From NCBI RefSeq assembly GCF_000699445.3, contig NC_067196.1, positions 85,240,364 through 85,304,363 of the forward strand: DNA of 64,000 bases, read 5' to 3'. This DNA comes from Schistosoma haematobium (taxonomy: Eukaryota; Platyhelminthes; Trematoda; Strigeidida; Schistosomatidae). Below are positions 47,455-58,365 of the stretch, piece by piece. The first letter of the stretch is position 1; each line of letters begins with the position of its first letter. Position numbers and translations under genes: made by a program. The notes beneath the pieces were generated by a model. That model saw only the letters and a list, made by a program, of their open reading frames with translations, searched no databases and was not told where the DNA came from.

Positions 47455-47850
47455 TCCAGTAGATTCAGAAGATTCCTTAATTTGGAAAGGACAGTCTTTA
47501 CAGATTAATCTAAGTTGAAGTATGATTTAAAAACCAGGAATCACTGTGTGATGTGTACTACTAATGTTGATATAAGTAGTATGTATCATCAATTAAGTCA
47601 AATGCTTGGTGGTAGAAGGTTAAGAACATTGAAGAAAAGAGAACAAGAACAGAGAGAGATTGGTATGGAAACGAAGGAACAATCAAGTTTGAGACAATTG
47701 ATTGACATTTGGCAAATAAAGTATTTACTGTATAGTTCTCAGATTTTACTAAGCGATTCTGTAATCTCGTGTTCAGGGACATTCGTTTGTCCTCACTTGT
47801 GTTCTCGCTCACTACAACTGGAAAGCTATCACGTCCTACGAATACAACTT
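47455..47850 (+). repeat. R1 repeat copy 3
   Basis: GTTGATATAAGTAGTATGTA, GAAGGTTAAGAACATTGAAG and ATGGAAACGAAGGAACAATC; the longest alignment is with copy 4 at 62955. Frames on both strands (119 and 83 codons) are not conserved in the other copies, so they look non-coding. Confidence 0.75.
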
Positions 47851-47880
47851 TTATTCAAGTCAACTGTGAATTAACGAATT

Positions 47881-48689
47881 GCTAAACGTCATGTGGATTT
47901 TAACATAAATGGTTTTACATTTGAACACTTGATCTAAGAATCAGTGGTTGATGAGCTTTATGTGTAGAATTATGAACGAGTCGATACTTAGATTAAACAG
48001 ATCTCTAGGACTTTATAAATTTAAATGGAACTATAATTTATGTCAATATGTCACAAAATTCAACCAGAAACTTATTCCTTATCCTTAATTCTCGTTCAGC
48101 TAGTTAACCAGGGAAAAACGTCACATTAACATAAGAAAGAACATTTGTATCCAGATTTCCGTAAACATTTGTAGAACGTTATGAAATAAATCATTATTAA
48201 ATAGTTATAAACAGTACAAATAGTGATAACAATAGTGATTGCCTGAATTACCATATATCAGGCGGGATCATATATTATTGATGCATCGATCATTTACAAG
48301 GGATGCCCATTTCATACCCATAATTCATAATACCAACTGTACGGATGAAGTTAAAAAGACTGTATGAGTTTGTAACTTGTCCTGTTGAGTGACGATTATT
48401 TTCACCCCCCCCCTACGATATTCAAGTATAATAAATTGGTTTGATATTTTCATATACCTTTGTAGATGTGCTTAAACATTATATTAAAGCTTGATAATGA
48501 TCTAACTGAAGCCAATATTATTCGCTTATGTGTGTGTGTGTGACATATTAAAATTAAGAATTAGTAGGAAATAGAAATCATCTAGGAGGAAAATATAATG
48601 TGAGTTCAAAAACGGTTTGCTGAAATTGTAATCTTCTTCTTCTAGACAACTGGTTTAGAGAAAAATAATTCGTTATATCATTAGCGAGA
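47881..48689. other. No gene recognised
   Basis: AT-rich with a C9 run at about 48404-48412 and the third copy of the short motif (48491-48530). Confidence 0.45.
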
Positions 48690-48900
48690 AGAACTTGAAT
48701 TACTCAGTCCTTGGTAATCATAACCGATGGGTTCTAAATAAGATGAAACAAGAGTCTTGAATTCATTTTGAATTCTATCTTTGCTTATAAAGCTTATAAC
48801 CTGAAGCAATATCGAGGCAGAACGCACAAGACGCACATATGCCAATAACAATGGGAAGATATAAGTAAAACAACATCAAGTGAATTTAAAATTTAATATA
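48690..48900 (+). mobile_element. SINE-H1, decayed 3' end plus next-unit leader
   Basis: 48725-48785 keeps TAAATAAGATGAAACAAGAG, a remnant of stem II to III, and CTATCTTTGCTTATAAAGC. 48800-48890 is the leader (CAATATCGAGGCAGAACGC, GCACATATGCCAATAACA), confirming head-to-tail unit order. Confidence 0.75.
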
Positions 48901-49019
48901 TTAAGGGATTTAATTAATATAAAGGAAATACTTACTGATATATGATCATATGTTGTAGAAAGTTCTTTACATAAGGCATATATTTATAATATTCAGTCTA
49001 TTAAATGTATTTACACCCT

Positions 49020-49470
49020 TACTAGTACAGGGGTTGTGGAGATTATTAAGTTTTTGATTGAGATCATGAAACGATTGATGTTAGACCACCACCTTTGGAA
49101 ACCTGGAAACACTGGACGGCCGTTTTGTCCTATTGTGGGGCTGCTCAGCAGTGCGCATCCACGATCCCGCTCGCGGGATTCGAACCCAGGGCCTTCGGTC
49201 TCGCGCGTGAACGCTTAACCAACTGGACCTCTGAGCCGGCATCCAATGGTGATAGTGTCTAACATCAACCAATCCACGAAATTCCGCGACCAACTTCCAT
49301 TGTACTGAGGTAGATACCTGTCTCTACCCGACATGGATTAGCTCCACTGATCACGGCTTCTCACTAGAACCCCGAGAATTCCCTCACGAAGCTAATCACT
49401 AGTGAGCACATGTTGATTACTAGTATAAGGGTTGTGGAGATTATTAGGTTTTTGATTGAGATCTATATTG
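49020..49470 (-). mobile_element. SINE-H2, most complete copy
   Basis: Minus strand runs from a leader (49430-49260: GTTCTAGTGAGAAGCCGTG, TGTCGGGTAGAGACAGG, GTCGCGGAATTTCGTGGATT) through the tRNA-like head with B box GGGTTCGAATCCC, the hammerhead region (CTGAGCAG core, CAAAACGGCCGTCC) and the tail ending CTCCACAACCCC. 49433-49470 repeats the tail end, so a second unit precedes it head to tail. Confidence 0.9.
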
Positions 49471-49549
49471 ATGTGTTTTTAAAATACCATCTGACTGAAC
49501 TCCTTGATATAAGTAATTTAAACCCATTTTGTAATTACGTTTTTAAATA

Positions 49550-49680
49550 TCACAGGTTGAAGAAATCTAATGAGAACCAAACGAAATAATATGTATTCAT
49601 GGTATTCTGCTAAAATCTCTGTTCTTACTCTCTTCAAAATGATAAACGGAACTATGTGTATGAAAAATCACTTGATAATT
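49550..49680 (+). repeat. PLE-A 3' end fragment
   Basis: CTAATGAGAACCAAACGAAA, TATTCTGCTAAAATCTCTG and GATAAACGGAACTATGTGTA match the end of PLE-A at 52294-52402. 49948-49974 repeats the last block inverted (TTCATACACATAGTTCCC). Confidence 0.75.
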
Positions 49681-49974
49681 CAAAGTCACTTGTTAATCTA
49701 GATTCAAGTGTTGTGTAATTGTAGATTTTCTTTTACCTCGTCAAAGTTATCATACATACTCCCTTTTTAGAGCCTATTTGAACTTAAAGTTAACACTGAA
49801 TAAATGATGTAAACTGCAAATTCTGTAGCATTTGGAAAAACCGACTCAAAAAAATCATCTTAAATTTAACACAAAATAGATTCGATATGAGATTACAAAG
49901 TTCTTTAAATCTTACATTTAGCATTACTTCAATGAATAAGATAATTTTTCATACACATAGTTCCCTTTATCTGC

Positions 49975-50720
49975 CAAAGCAGCTACAGTGGTAGAACAGA
50001 AAGAAGAGTTTACGTCCGATTCAAAGAACATATTCCGAAAAGTTTAAGATCAAATGGATTAGAAGCATTTAGCAGTGACATTGCAAGACATCTCCTTGAC
50101 ACACGATATGAAATCGATACACTACAGTCCTTCAAGATGATTAACAAACAATCAAATTCCAACCTTTTGAAATTTGCCGAAGCAATAGCAATTAAACGTC
50201 TAAAACCAGATCTCTGTGTGCAAAAAGAGACAGTAATAAATCTTTCTTTGCTCTGGTAACATTACACCCCCTTTTTTATTTTTTATTTGCATTTATTATG
50301 TCATTCACTATTTCAACTCTTTCTGAAGTTTAAATTACATCATTGTCATTTTTAATTCATAACTGACTGATCCCAATTCATATCTTTCTTTATTACCATT
50401 AATCTATTTCCGGTTGCTTAATCACACAATCATTTAATGTTTGTTAACTCAATTAGTTCTAACTTCTATTTCAATATTTTGGAACTTTCCCTCCCAAACT
50501 TCATTTACACGAAACGAAATTTTTATGACTTTATTAACTCTTGAAATCTTCGCTAAATCATAATACATATATTCATCTTTCATCGCCCTCGTATGTATAA
50601 GTATGTCAATATCTGTGATAACGTTGATTTTCAAATATTCTAGGTTGTAAGCCGTTAATGAGAATCTAAGGGAATAAAATGAATTCATATTATTCGGCAT
50701 CAATCTTTGTTCTTGCTATT
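49975..50720 (+). mobile_element. PLE-A, GIY-YIG C-terminus plus 3' region
   Basis: Reads SYSGRTERRVYVRFKEHIPK (GIY-YIG motif with YSGRT for YIGRT) with a frame change, then SNLLKFAEAIAIKRLKPDLC and TVINLSLLW-stop at about 50258. Closest to the 35775 copy. The 3' region runs to the hammerhead-like motif and CAATCTTTGTTCTTGC. Confidence 0.85.
50650..50700 (+). ncRNA. Hammerhead-like motif at PLE-A 3' end, stem I covariant
   Basis: Stem I is GCCG (50651-50654) with CGGC (50695-50698), where other copies have GCAG with CTGC: a paired change A-U to C-G. Core is damaged (TTAATGAG, GGGAA), so the copy is probably inactive. Confidence 0.5.
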
Positions 50721-51185
50721 TTTGAAATGGTGGAGAAGATTTGTAGCTCAAGTGGATGATTTTGATGGAGTTTCGTTCTCTGAGATGGATGGTTTAGTGA
50801 TGGAGCTTTCATCGTTCTTCTGAATGACATCATCAGCACAAACTTCTGGTAGAAGTGAAGTGTTCGAATTGCTCCACATGTGGTTCACAGCTTGTCCTGT
50901 ACGCCCCGATGTTGATTGGTTCTTGTTGACCTTAAACCTATCATTGTTAACTTCTTCGTTTTCGTTGTATCTCCCATTGGTTTGATTTTTGTTCCTATGT
51001 TAGGTTGATAAATTGGATCGATTTCAATGTGCTTGTTTATTGCTGACTGATGTGTGTGCCAAGCTTCTAAAAATTCTCTGATGTTTTTGGAAATCCCTCT
51101 ATCCAAGATTTCCACATTTTTCCAGTCAAATAAGTGTCCATAATTGTCAAGCTCAGAGAACAAAACTTCATCAAAATCGTTCTTA
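50720..51185 (-). mobile_element. PLE-B, GIY-YIG C-terminus with inverted termini
   Basis: Minus frame 51163-50885 encodes DNYGHLFDWKNVEILDRGIS, KNIREFLEAWHTHQSAINKH and IEIDPIYQPN, the C-terminal part of a PLE endonuclease (DW-x-V-x-x-L-D-R, then E-A-x-x-x-x-x-x-A-I-N). The outer ends at 50724 (GATGGTGGAGAAGATTTGTA) and 51182 are inverted relatives of each other (the right one short). Better preserved than the 41580 copy. Confidence 0.85.
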
Positions 51186-51543
51186 TTCTCTTTAAGGATA
51201 AGATGATGTTGAAATGTGCTGAAATAAGAGATTCCGTACCATAATTTTAATCTGTATTACTTCGAACTTAAATTACTCAAAGCTAATGAAACATGTAACT
51301 AATTCACTTATCCTCGTAACCGTAAAGGTACTCTTAATATTTGAAACATATAATTATTCAAAGTAAACAAATTAGGAAAACCTACTGTATGGGGGACGTT
51401 ACTGGTAAAAGTTGAATAAATGTTGATTACAAATTAAATCATAAAACATTTTAAATCTAGAATAAAATAAAAATCAATTAGATTCCTATTTCAGAAAATA
51501 ATCCAACTGATATTATTACATAATATTTGAAATTCTGAATACT
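51186..51543. other. No gene recognised
   Basis: AT-rich; a 5' continuation of the following PLE-A was not recognised here. Confidence 0.5.
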
Positions 51544-52410
51544 GTGCTAGCCAGAACTTATCCGGTGACCAAACTTCTAATTCTGTATAAAATAACATGT
51601 TCAATAACTCAATCAAAGGTTGATAAGCATCCTTTTCATGTTACCGCCAATTGTATTCATAAATTTACGTGTGCCTGCTACATTGGCCGAACAGAAATGA
51701 GGGCATATCTCAGATTTTTTGAACATGTTCCAAAAAGCCTCACAACAAGAGAAAGAAAGAATCTAAATAGTACAATCACTAAACATCTCCTTGATACAGG
51801 ACATCATGTCGATACCTTACAATCATTCAGGGTGATTAGTAAGCAGCCAAACTCCAGTCTTCTGAAGTTTGCTGAAGCAGTTGCTATCAGACGCCGAAAT
51901 CCTGATTTATGTGTTCATAAAGGAGATGGTTATTAATCTTTCCTTACCTTGGTGAATAATATTCCTTCGCTATATCTTAATATGTTTTTTTCTTTTTCTT
52001 TAAACTCTTCCTTGCACTTATCACATCATTGAGTTTTATTCCAACTATCTTCCAAATTAATAATCTTATTCTATCGACTGAACTCTACTCATTACATTCT
52101 TATCAATGTCTACTTGTTTCTAGCCGTTTGAACTGTTGTCACAATGGTCTTTCATCACATAAGGTATATATTCACAATATTCAGTCTATTAAATTAATTT
52201 ACACCCTTGCTATACTATATGAATATGTCTTTAATATAACTTCCAATCAAACTCTTTCATGTAAGCAATTAAAACCCATTATGTAATTATGTGAGCAGCT
52301 GACGAGAACCAACGAAATAAAAATGAATTCATGCTATTCTGCTAAAATCTTTGTTCTTGCTCTTTTCAAAATGATAAACGGAACTATGTGTATGAAAATT
52401 CAAATAGTTC
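51544..52410 (+). mobile_element. PLE-A, best GIY-YIG domain plus 3' region
   Basis: Frame 51544-51936 (130 codons) carries NCIHKFTCACYIGRTEMRAY (cysteines before an intact YIGRT motif), FEHVPKSLTTRERKNLNSTI, TKHLLDTGHHVDTLQSF, RVISKQPNSSLLKFAEAVAI and RRRNPDLCVHK. A +1 slip then gives the INLSLPW end. The glutamate of KFAEA is a candidate metal ligand by family. RT is missing. The 3' region ends at the hammerhead-like motif (52294-52343) and AAAATGATAAACGGAACTAT. Confidence 0.88.
52294..52343 (+). ncRNA. Hammerhead-like motif at PLE-A 3' end, best copy
   Basis: Stem I AGCAG (52294-52298) pairs fully with CTGCT (52339-52343). Core CTGACGAG and CGAAA intact. Stem III ATA/TAT, and U at the cleavage position. 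Stem II is only one G-C pair with loop AACCAA, unusual for an active hammerhead. Confidence 0.55.
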
Positions 52411-52547
52411 GACTTTTGTTTTACTGTTGTTGTTTATTCATTTATTTTCAAAATATTCTGAATGAATATTACTATATTTGTAATTAACTGTCAAATATAT
52501 CAGTATATATATATATATATATAACATAATCAATATCGTTGTCATTA

Positions 52548-53333
52548 ATTACTTACTTACTCATGTTACTCCTCGTGAAGGAGAATAGGAGAACCATCAG
52601 CATTCTCCATCCGACACTGTCATAAGCAAACCTTTCCAGGTTTTACCATTTGTTATTCATCCTTTTCATATCTAATTCTATTTCCCCGATGAAATGTATG
52701 GTTTGACATTCCACGTTTCCGCTTCCTTTCACGATTCCAAGTTAGTACCTGCCTCAAGATGCAGTTTGATGATTTGTGCAATGTATGTGCTGTCAATTGC
52801 CATCGTCTTTTACTAATTTCATCTTCATCTCGAAGCTGATTTGTTCTCTACCACAGAAGGCTGTTGATGATGGTATCCGGTCAATTCATGTTGAGTATAT
52901 TGCGTAGACAACCATTTATAAATACTTGTACATTCTCGATGGTGGTTGTAGTAGTTCTCCAAGTTTCAGCTCCGTACAGTAGAACTGACTACCTTGACGT
53001 CCGTATTGAAGATTGTGACTTTGATATTGGTTGAAAGTTGTTTTGAGTTGCATATGTTCGTCAAATGTAGGAATGCGACCGTTACTTTGCCAATCCTCTC
53101 ATTCACATCTTCTGCATCCGATCCTTGTTGTTCATCGATGATGCTTCCCAGTCACGTGAAGTATTCCACATCTTCCAGAGTTTCTCCATCAAATGTGATT
53201 GAGATAGTTGGTGTTTTCTGTGTTGTATTTGAAGATCTTGCTTTTTCGTTTGTGTATATTGAGGCCTACTGATTCAGGGGCTGTTGCTGCTACACTAGTT
53301 CTCTTCATCTACATTTGTTCATGTGTATGGATT
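52548..53333 (-). mobile_element. RTE-clade LINE, C-terminal RT fragment
   Basis: Minus strand from about 53333 reads HTHEQM-type residues, SVGLNIHK, an IIDEQQGSDAED block, KQLSTNIKVTIFNT, LENYYNHHREC, then [22 protein letters not shown] residues. It finishes with CTTCACGAGGAGTAACATGA and GTAAGTAAGTAA. Stops interrupt it (for example YFT-stop-LGS). 52900-53271 is identical to the inverse of 56354-56725. Confidence 0.92.
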
Positions 53334-53334
53334 G

Positions 53335-53470
53335 GATCATTGGTGTTTCCTAGGACTAAACGGCTATCTCCGTACATTCAGGTTTTCTATAGTGATCTTG
53401 CTTCAACTGACTTATAAATCCAACCATTATAATTACCATAATATTCACATAAACCTCACATTAAATTCAT
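53335..53470 (+). mobile_element. SINE-H2 3' fragment
   Basis: TTTCCTAGGACTAAACGGCT then TTCAGGTTTTCTATAGTG, CTTCAACTGACTTATAAATC, and ATATTCACATAAACCTCAC. Starts at the 5' break of the RTE copy. Confidence 0.8.
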
Positions 53471-54149
53471 TTTATACTGAATACTTATATTATTTATACA
53501 TTCGATCAAAATTATCAACATAAATGCATAATGATAAACTAGTTTCTGCTTCTTTCTATTCGTCCTCCTCTTCTTCTTCAATATTATGTAATACTTTAAT
53601 TCATAAAAACTACATAGTTTTATAACTTATAATATACCATTGTATCTATTACTCTTACAATTTAATGGCTATTCATTTTATTGAAATTATACGTCAATTA
53701 ATATACGTCATAATGCATAGAAGTTATTGTAGATAAAGCATTCGACTTATTGAAAGAACTTGGATCTGATAGTCGGAAGAAAGATAAATGACTTTCTCTT
53801 TTATTTTTTCATTCCTACTATTTTATACGTTACCTTTTTTTTCTTCTTTCAAAAGTCATATGATCATTTGCATATTGAGTGATAATGATGCATTTCAACA
53901 TAGAGTTGTATTACATAATTATTATGGAGATAATTATAGAATATACGCTGGTGTATAGTCATGATTGGTTTGATAAAGGTTGGAGTCAATACTAGAAAAA
54001 GAATATAAAGATACATTATTTGGAAGGAGTTATTCTTAAGTTGTTTTTTTTCTTTAAGAAGAACAATAGTCACATAGATCACAGTAATATGAAGTGTATG
54101 ACTCAAGTTTTATGGATAATTGGGGGTCATATGATTTCAGAGCACAGTA
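53471..54149. other. No gene recognised
   Basis: AT-rich; minus frame 53864-54106 (80 codons) has no recognisable content. Confidence 0.5.
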
Positions 54150-54360
54150 ATGACTTGGTTCTTGATCACGTTTATGGTTGGGGTATCTTTTTTTAGTTTG
54201 TAAATTGGATAGATTTCAATATGTCTTTGTTGATTGCTGATTGATTTAAGTGATAAGCCTTTATGAATAATCTGCTGTTCGTGGTATTACATCTATCAAG
54301 GATTTACACGTTTTCCCTGTTATACATGTGTTCACAATAGTCCACGTGGATTGATGTGAG
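54150..54360 (-). mobile_element. PLE-B coding relic
   Basis: Minus strand reads a diverged version of the PLE-B C-terminus: ILDRCNTTNSRLFIKAYHL, then NQSAINKDI, matching ILDRGISKN-REF-EAWHTHQSAINKHI. Stops and small indels are present; termini not seen. Confidence 0.7.
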
Positions 54361-55639
54361 TGAAGCTACATCATGGAGCTCGACAACTAGTTGATGTTCA
54401 AACAGAAGAAGATATAAATATCACCAACATTTCCTATTCAAATGTTTCGTGAGGTTGGGACAGATGATGTTTGGCACTTATTTTCTCAAATTCTAATTTT
54501 TTAGTTTGCCTAAGATTATTTGGTTTCAACTTGCTGATACAAGCTAAATGTAAAGAATTAAGTTAGAAAATTATGATGTACAGAATCGATGTCAACGTAT
54601 ACAACGTAACAGTCAATACTCATATACGTATGGAGTTATAATTAGTAAGCAATGTGGAAAGAGGCTCACCTACACTGATAGATTGACAAATATCACATCA
54701 TTAACTTTATGGAATATCAGATGTCAACAAAAATGCACCAGTAACGAACCAATATATTTCCACTAAAATGAATTCAGATGTTATCATTAAGAATAAATGA
54801 TTTATTGTTGGTCAAATCTATTCCACATAGTCGGCTCTTCAAATCATCTGCAACTACAAGGAAAAAACAAACACATAAAGCAACAACGACAACAACATAA
54901 TCTGACAAATCTCCCATCTCACTTCTGCTTCACACACTCCTCATGTACTGACATGACTAAAGACAATTCTATACAAACTGATCAACTGTTTCATGGAATC
55001 TACAAATAATGAATAACAATGTGTTCTGGATTTAATCATGTATAGTGTCACGAAATCATAATGTCTGTTTGTGAACAAATAAACGCATACAGTGTCAACA
55101 TGAAGACAAGTTGGATAATCACTCTCAGCGATAATAATATTCCCACATTCAAAATCTCTATCACTTCATTAGTGGAATGATATGGAACCGTTGGTGTTGA
55201 CATTTTCGCAGCAGTATTAGAAGAGAACAGGTAATCGACGTATCACACAAGCAGTCATGATGATCACGTTTCACAGATTCATTGTGGGAGACTGTTTCGG
55301 AATAACTATTCGAAAATATGTTTTGTCGATAATCGGAATTGAGAGTGGAGTTGGAATGAAATATCTTGATTTTCGATATTATGTTGAGTACATTTCTTTG
55401 TGATCCTTCACACTCGGTTGCAATATTGAGTATCAAAAATGAGTTGTCTGTTTCTTGAAGGAAATATTATATTTAGTATATGTCACTGCTCCCATAAATA
55501 ATCAATTGCTAGACTAATACGTCTGAATTTTGAGTCTAAATTGCAATTACTGTAGAGCATACGAAGTGAAATTCAACGATTGTTAGATTGTATTATACGT
55601 TCGTGTTTCATGTGAACACTGCTGAGAATATGACTACAG
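54361..55639. other. No gene recognised; two frames of note
   Basis: 54797-55009 (+, 70 codons, basic and Gln-rich, HIKQQRQQHN) follows a CACATAG acceptor-like site at about 54829. 55161-55436 (-, 91 codons) is less AT-biased than usual and lies just downstream of a CR1-like relic on the same strand, so it may be more of that element. Neither shows a recognisable domain. Confidence 0.35.
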
Positions 55640-55960
55640 TATTCTAGAATTTGTCAGAAATTCTATGTACAAAAGAATACTTGTGTTTTGTTGTTGAGGT
55701 TAAGTAATATACAAAGTATTGCTGATGTAACCTAAATGCATAAATTGATAGCCTCTCTGCGAAGTGCATTTTGCTTAACCATCTTAGTCTTTGATTAACC
55801 TGTGAAGAAACTGTTGGTTGCTTCTTACCATCTGAAGTGGAGTTCAAATTGAGATGAGTATCGTGAAAGCAAATCCACAAACATTTGTCACCGTTTCCTT
55901 TCAAGCTTCATCGAGAGCACTGTAAAATAAGCTCTCTAAGCTCTGTAGTGATGTGATTTT
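55640..55960 (-). mobile_element. CR1-grade LINE relic
   Basis: Minus frame 55904-55644 starts GDKCLWICFHDTHLNLNSTS. It aligns with AKCGCICFGDTTLNLDITIN of the CR1-like LINE at 56900, then diverges. Only this block is convincing, so extent is uncertain. Confidence 0.45.
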
Positions 55961-56104
55961 TCCTGTAGTTAATCTCTTTGGGAGAAGGTGAATATTCTAC
56001 CTGAAGCTCATCATCATATGGAAAGACTTACACATGCTGAATCAATTGCAGTTATAATTTATATAGACTATGAAGTTCACAGGTCATGAGAAACTATCTT
56101 GTAC

Positions 56105-56832
56105 TATACAATTTGTGACCGGATGCGATTACAATAGGGAGGGTTGTTTCTTTTCATTACTTGATATCTGTTAACGTTCTGGTGGTCAACTGGATCATGA
56201 AGACTTCGACATCTGAGGGAAAAAACGATATAAAATGGACAGCTCAAAACCAATTAGATGATTTGGACGTCGCAGTTGACCTAGCCTACCTATCGTATGC
56301 ATACGAAAAAATGCAGATAACGATAGCCAGTGTAGCAGAAACAACCTCTGCACCAGTAGGCCTCAATATACACAAACGAAAAAGCAAGATCTTCAAATAC
56401 AACACAGAAAACACCAACTATCTCAATCACATTTGATGGAGAAACTCTGGAAGATGTGGAATACTTCACGTGACTGGGAAGCATCATCGATGAACAACAA
56501 GGATCGGATGCAGAAGATGTGAATGAGAGGATTGGCAAAGTAACGGTCGCATTCCTACATTTGACGAACATATGCAACTCAAAACAACTTTCAACCAATA
56601 TCAAAGTCACAATCTTCAATACGGACGTCAAGGTAGTCAGTTCTACTGTACGGAGCTGAAACTTGGAGAACTACTACAACCACCATCGAGAATGTACAAG
56701 TATTTATAAATGGTTGTCTACGCAACATGCTCAACATCCATTGGTCGATACCATCATTAACAGCCTTCTGTGGTAGAGAACAAATCAGCTTCGAGATGAA
56801 GATGAAACTAGTAAAAGACGAATACAATTGAC
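56105..56832 (+). mobile_element. RTE-clade LINE, RT segment upstream of a nested insertion
   Basis: Starts near GGAGGGTTGTTTCTTTTC (relic of the RQGCLLSP motif) and encodes VNWIMKTSTSEGKNDIKWTA, DDLDVAVDLAYLSY and PVGLNIHKRKSKIFKYNTEN. In the catalytic block the usual ADD is AVD (56272-56280), so one of the two catalytic aspartates is lost. After a stop it continues in other frames (IIDEQQGSDAED) to about 56829 (DEDETSKRR), where a CR1-like LINE interrupts it. The same element resumes at 58158. Confidence 0.92.
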
Positions 56833-58155
56833 ACGACATGCAAAATTGCATCAGCATGGAGCTTAACAAGGTAGCACAGTGGTGCTTAAAATGGCAACTG
56901 CTGCTTGATACGGCTAAATGTGGATGCATATGCTTCGGCGATACAACACTCAACCTAGACATTACCATAAATGGAGAAGTGTTATCTAGGTTACATACAG
57001 TAGTAGACTTGGGACTTAGGTACTCCTACGACTTGTTTACAAAACAGATATTGAAATAGACCTCCAAGTGTTAACGTCTAATAGGGTACATAACTCGAAA
57101 GCTTTACAGCACTGAGTCACGTATTCTAATGTACAAAGTTTGTGCTCGAACTCTTCTAGAATATTGCACGTTTATTCTTAGCAGTGCGCGCATAAAGGAT
57201 AAATTAAGGCTGGAATCAGTACAGAGACGATTTACACTTCGTATTCTTGGAGCTGATTGTATCTTAACTTATAATTCTAGATGTAATAAACTTGGGCTGG
57301 ACCCTTTATGGAGGAGGAGACTCAAACTGAATCTCATCTTTTTCTTCAAACTACTTAATAAACTATCCTTTACATCCAATCACGTGATTCAATATGCAGA
57401 AACTTCTTATCATGACATCCGTAATTCCTTATCACTAGTGAAAAAAACTCATTCTAAATCATCTCTTTATATGAATTACTTCACCTGTGAATTTTCTAGA
57501 CTGTGGAACAATTTACTACAATCTATCCGCACGATAAAATCACTCCCTTTATTTGTTCGCTGCATCGATGCATACTGCTCCTCCGAAAATGCATTGAATG
57601 TTCTAGCACCTGGAAGTGTATTTCATTCCACAAGTGATATTTTAGGAACTTTAAATGTTTAGCCATCTTTATTAGTGAATCCCCTAAGTAAAACCACCTG
57701 CCTGATGTCACTTTACGTTAACACTCTCCCTAGCAATCTTAACTAATTTGAATAATATCTAACATCAACAGTATATCACCGTGTCACATGATACGCGTGT
57801 TATAATAGACCTGATTGATATATTTTGGTAATTACTGCTTTGTTGTTCTGTGCTCTCTATTTTTGTTTTACTTTCTCTAGTTGTGGATAATTATCATCAA
57901 TTTGATCTGGCACACGAATTGACCTTAATTACACCGTTCACAAATCAACAGGCTGTCCATTTAAGAAATATTAAAAATTCCCGGCTGATGCATTGGATCG
58001 CTGTAATATATGTACTACTTAAACAACTACTGAACTAGTATACTTAAAACTTTCTTCTATCACATGTTTGTTCTGCACGTCTAATGTTATTATTTATATC
58101 AAATTGATCATGCCTGTAAATTGGCGTGAATTCTGTAATTATTATTTTCAGAACA
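56833..58155 (+). mobile_element. CR1-grade LINE inserted into an RTE copy
   Basis: 56838-57059 reads MQNCISMELNKVAQWCLKWQ, LLLDTAKCGCICFGDTTLNL, then VVDLGLRYSYDL, the RT block after the catalytic centre. After a frame break, 57129-57662 (177 codons) reads ARTLLEYCTFILSSARIKDK, VQRRFTLRILGADC, LGLDPLWRRRLKLNLIFFFK, the conserved end of CR1/Jockey-type ORF2. The 57663-58155 stretch is its presumed 3' untranslated part; the 62-codon frame 57850-58038 there is not supported. 5' truncated. It retains the longest intact coding piece in the window, but lacks the catalytic RT and endonuclease. Confidence 0.82.
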
Positions 58156-58365
58156 TAAATTATGGAATGGTGAAGGGAAGCAGAAAAGAGGAATGTTAAA
58201 CAACACGTTTTGTCGGGAAATAGAATCAGATATGAAAAGGATGAATAACAAGCGGAAAGAACTGGAAAGGATTGCTTAGGACAGGGTTGGATGGAGAATG
58301 CTGATGGGTGTCCTATTCTTCTCCACGAGGAGTAGCAGGACTAAGTAAGTAAGTAAGTTTCTGTT
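58156..58365 (+). mobile_element. RTE-clade LINE 3' end, continuation after the insertion
   Basis: Resumes with [20 protein letters not shown] (matching [20 protein letters not shown]), then [18 protein letters not shown], stop, DRVGWRML, and CCACGAGGAGTAGCAGGACT with TAAGTAAGTAAGTAAG. Confidence 0.92.

Noticed and set aside
47515..47874. 119-codon plus-strand protein
   Set aside because: Lies in repeat R1; the frame is broken in the three other copies.
49160..49230. tRNA genes within SINE-H1 and SINE-H2 heads
   Set aside because: Good B boxes (GGTTCGAATCC) but no acceptor stem, and they are always followed by SINE sequence; pol III promoters of SINEs.
52994..53272. 92-codon plus-strand protein conserved at 56290-56631 (minus)
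   Set aside because: Antisense shadow of the RTE reverse transcriptase; its perfect conservation is due to the shared 372-nt tract.
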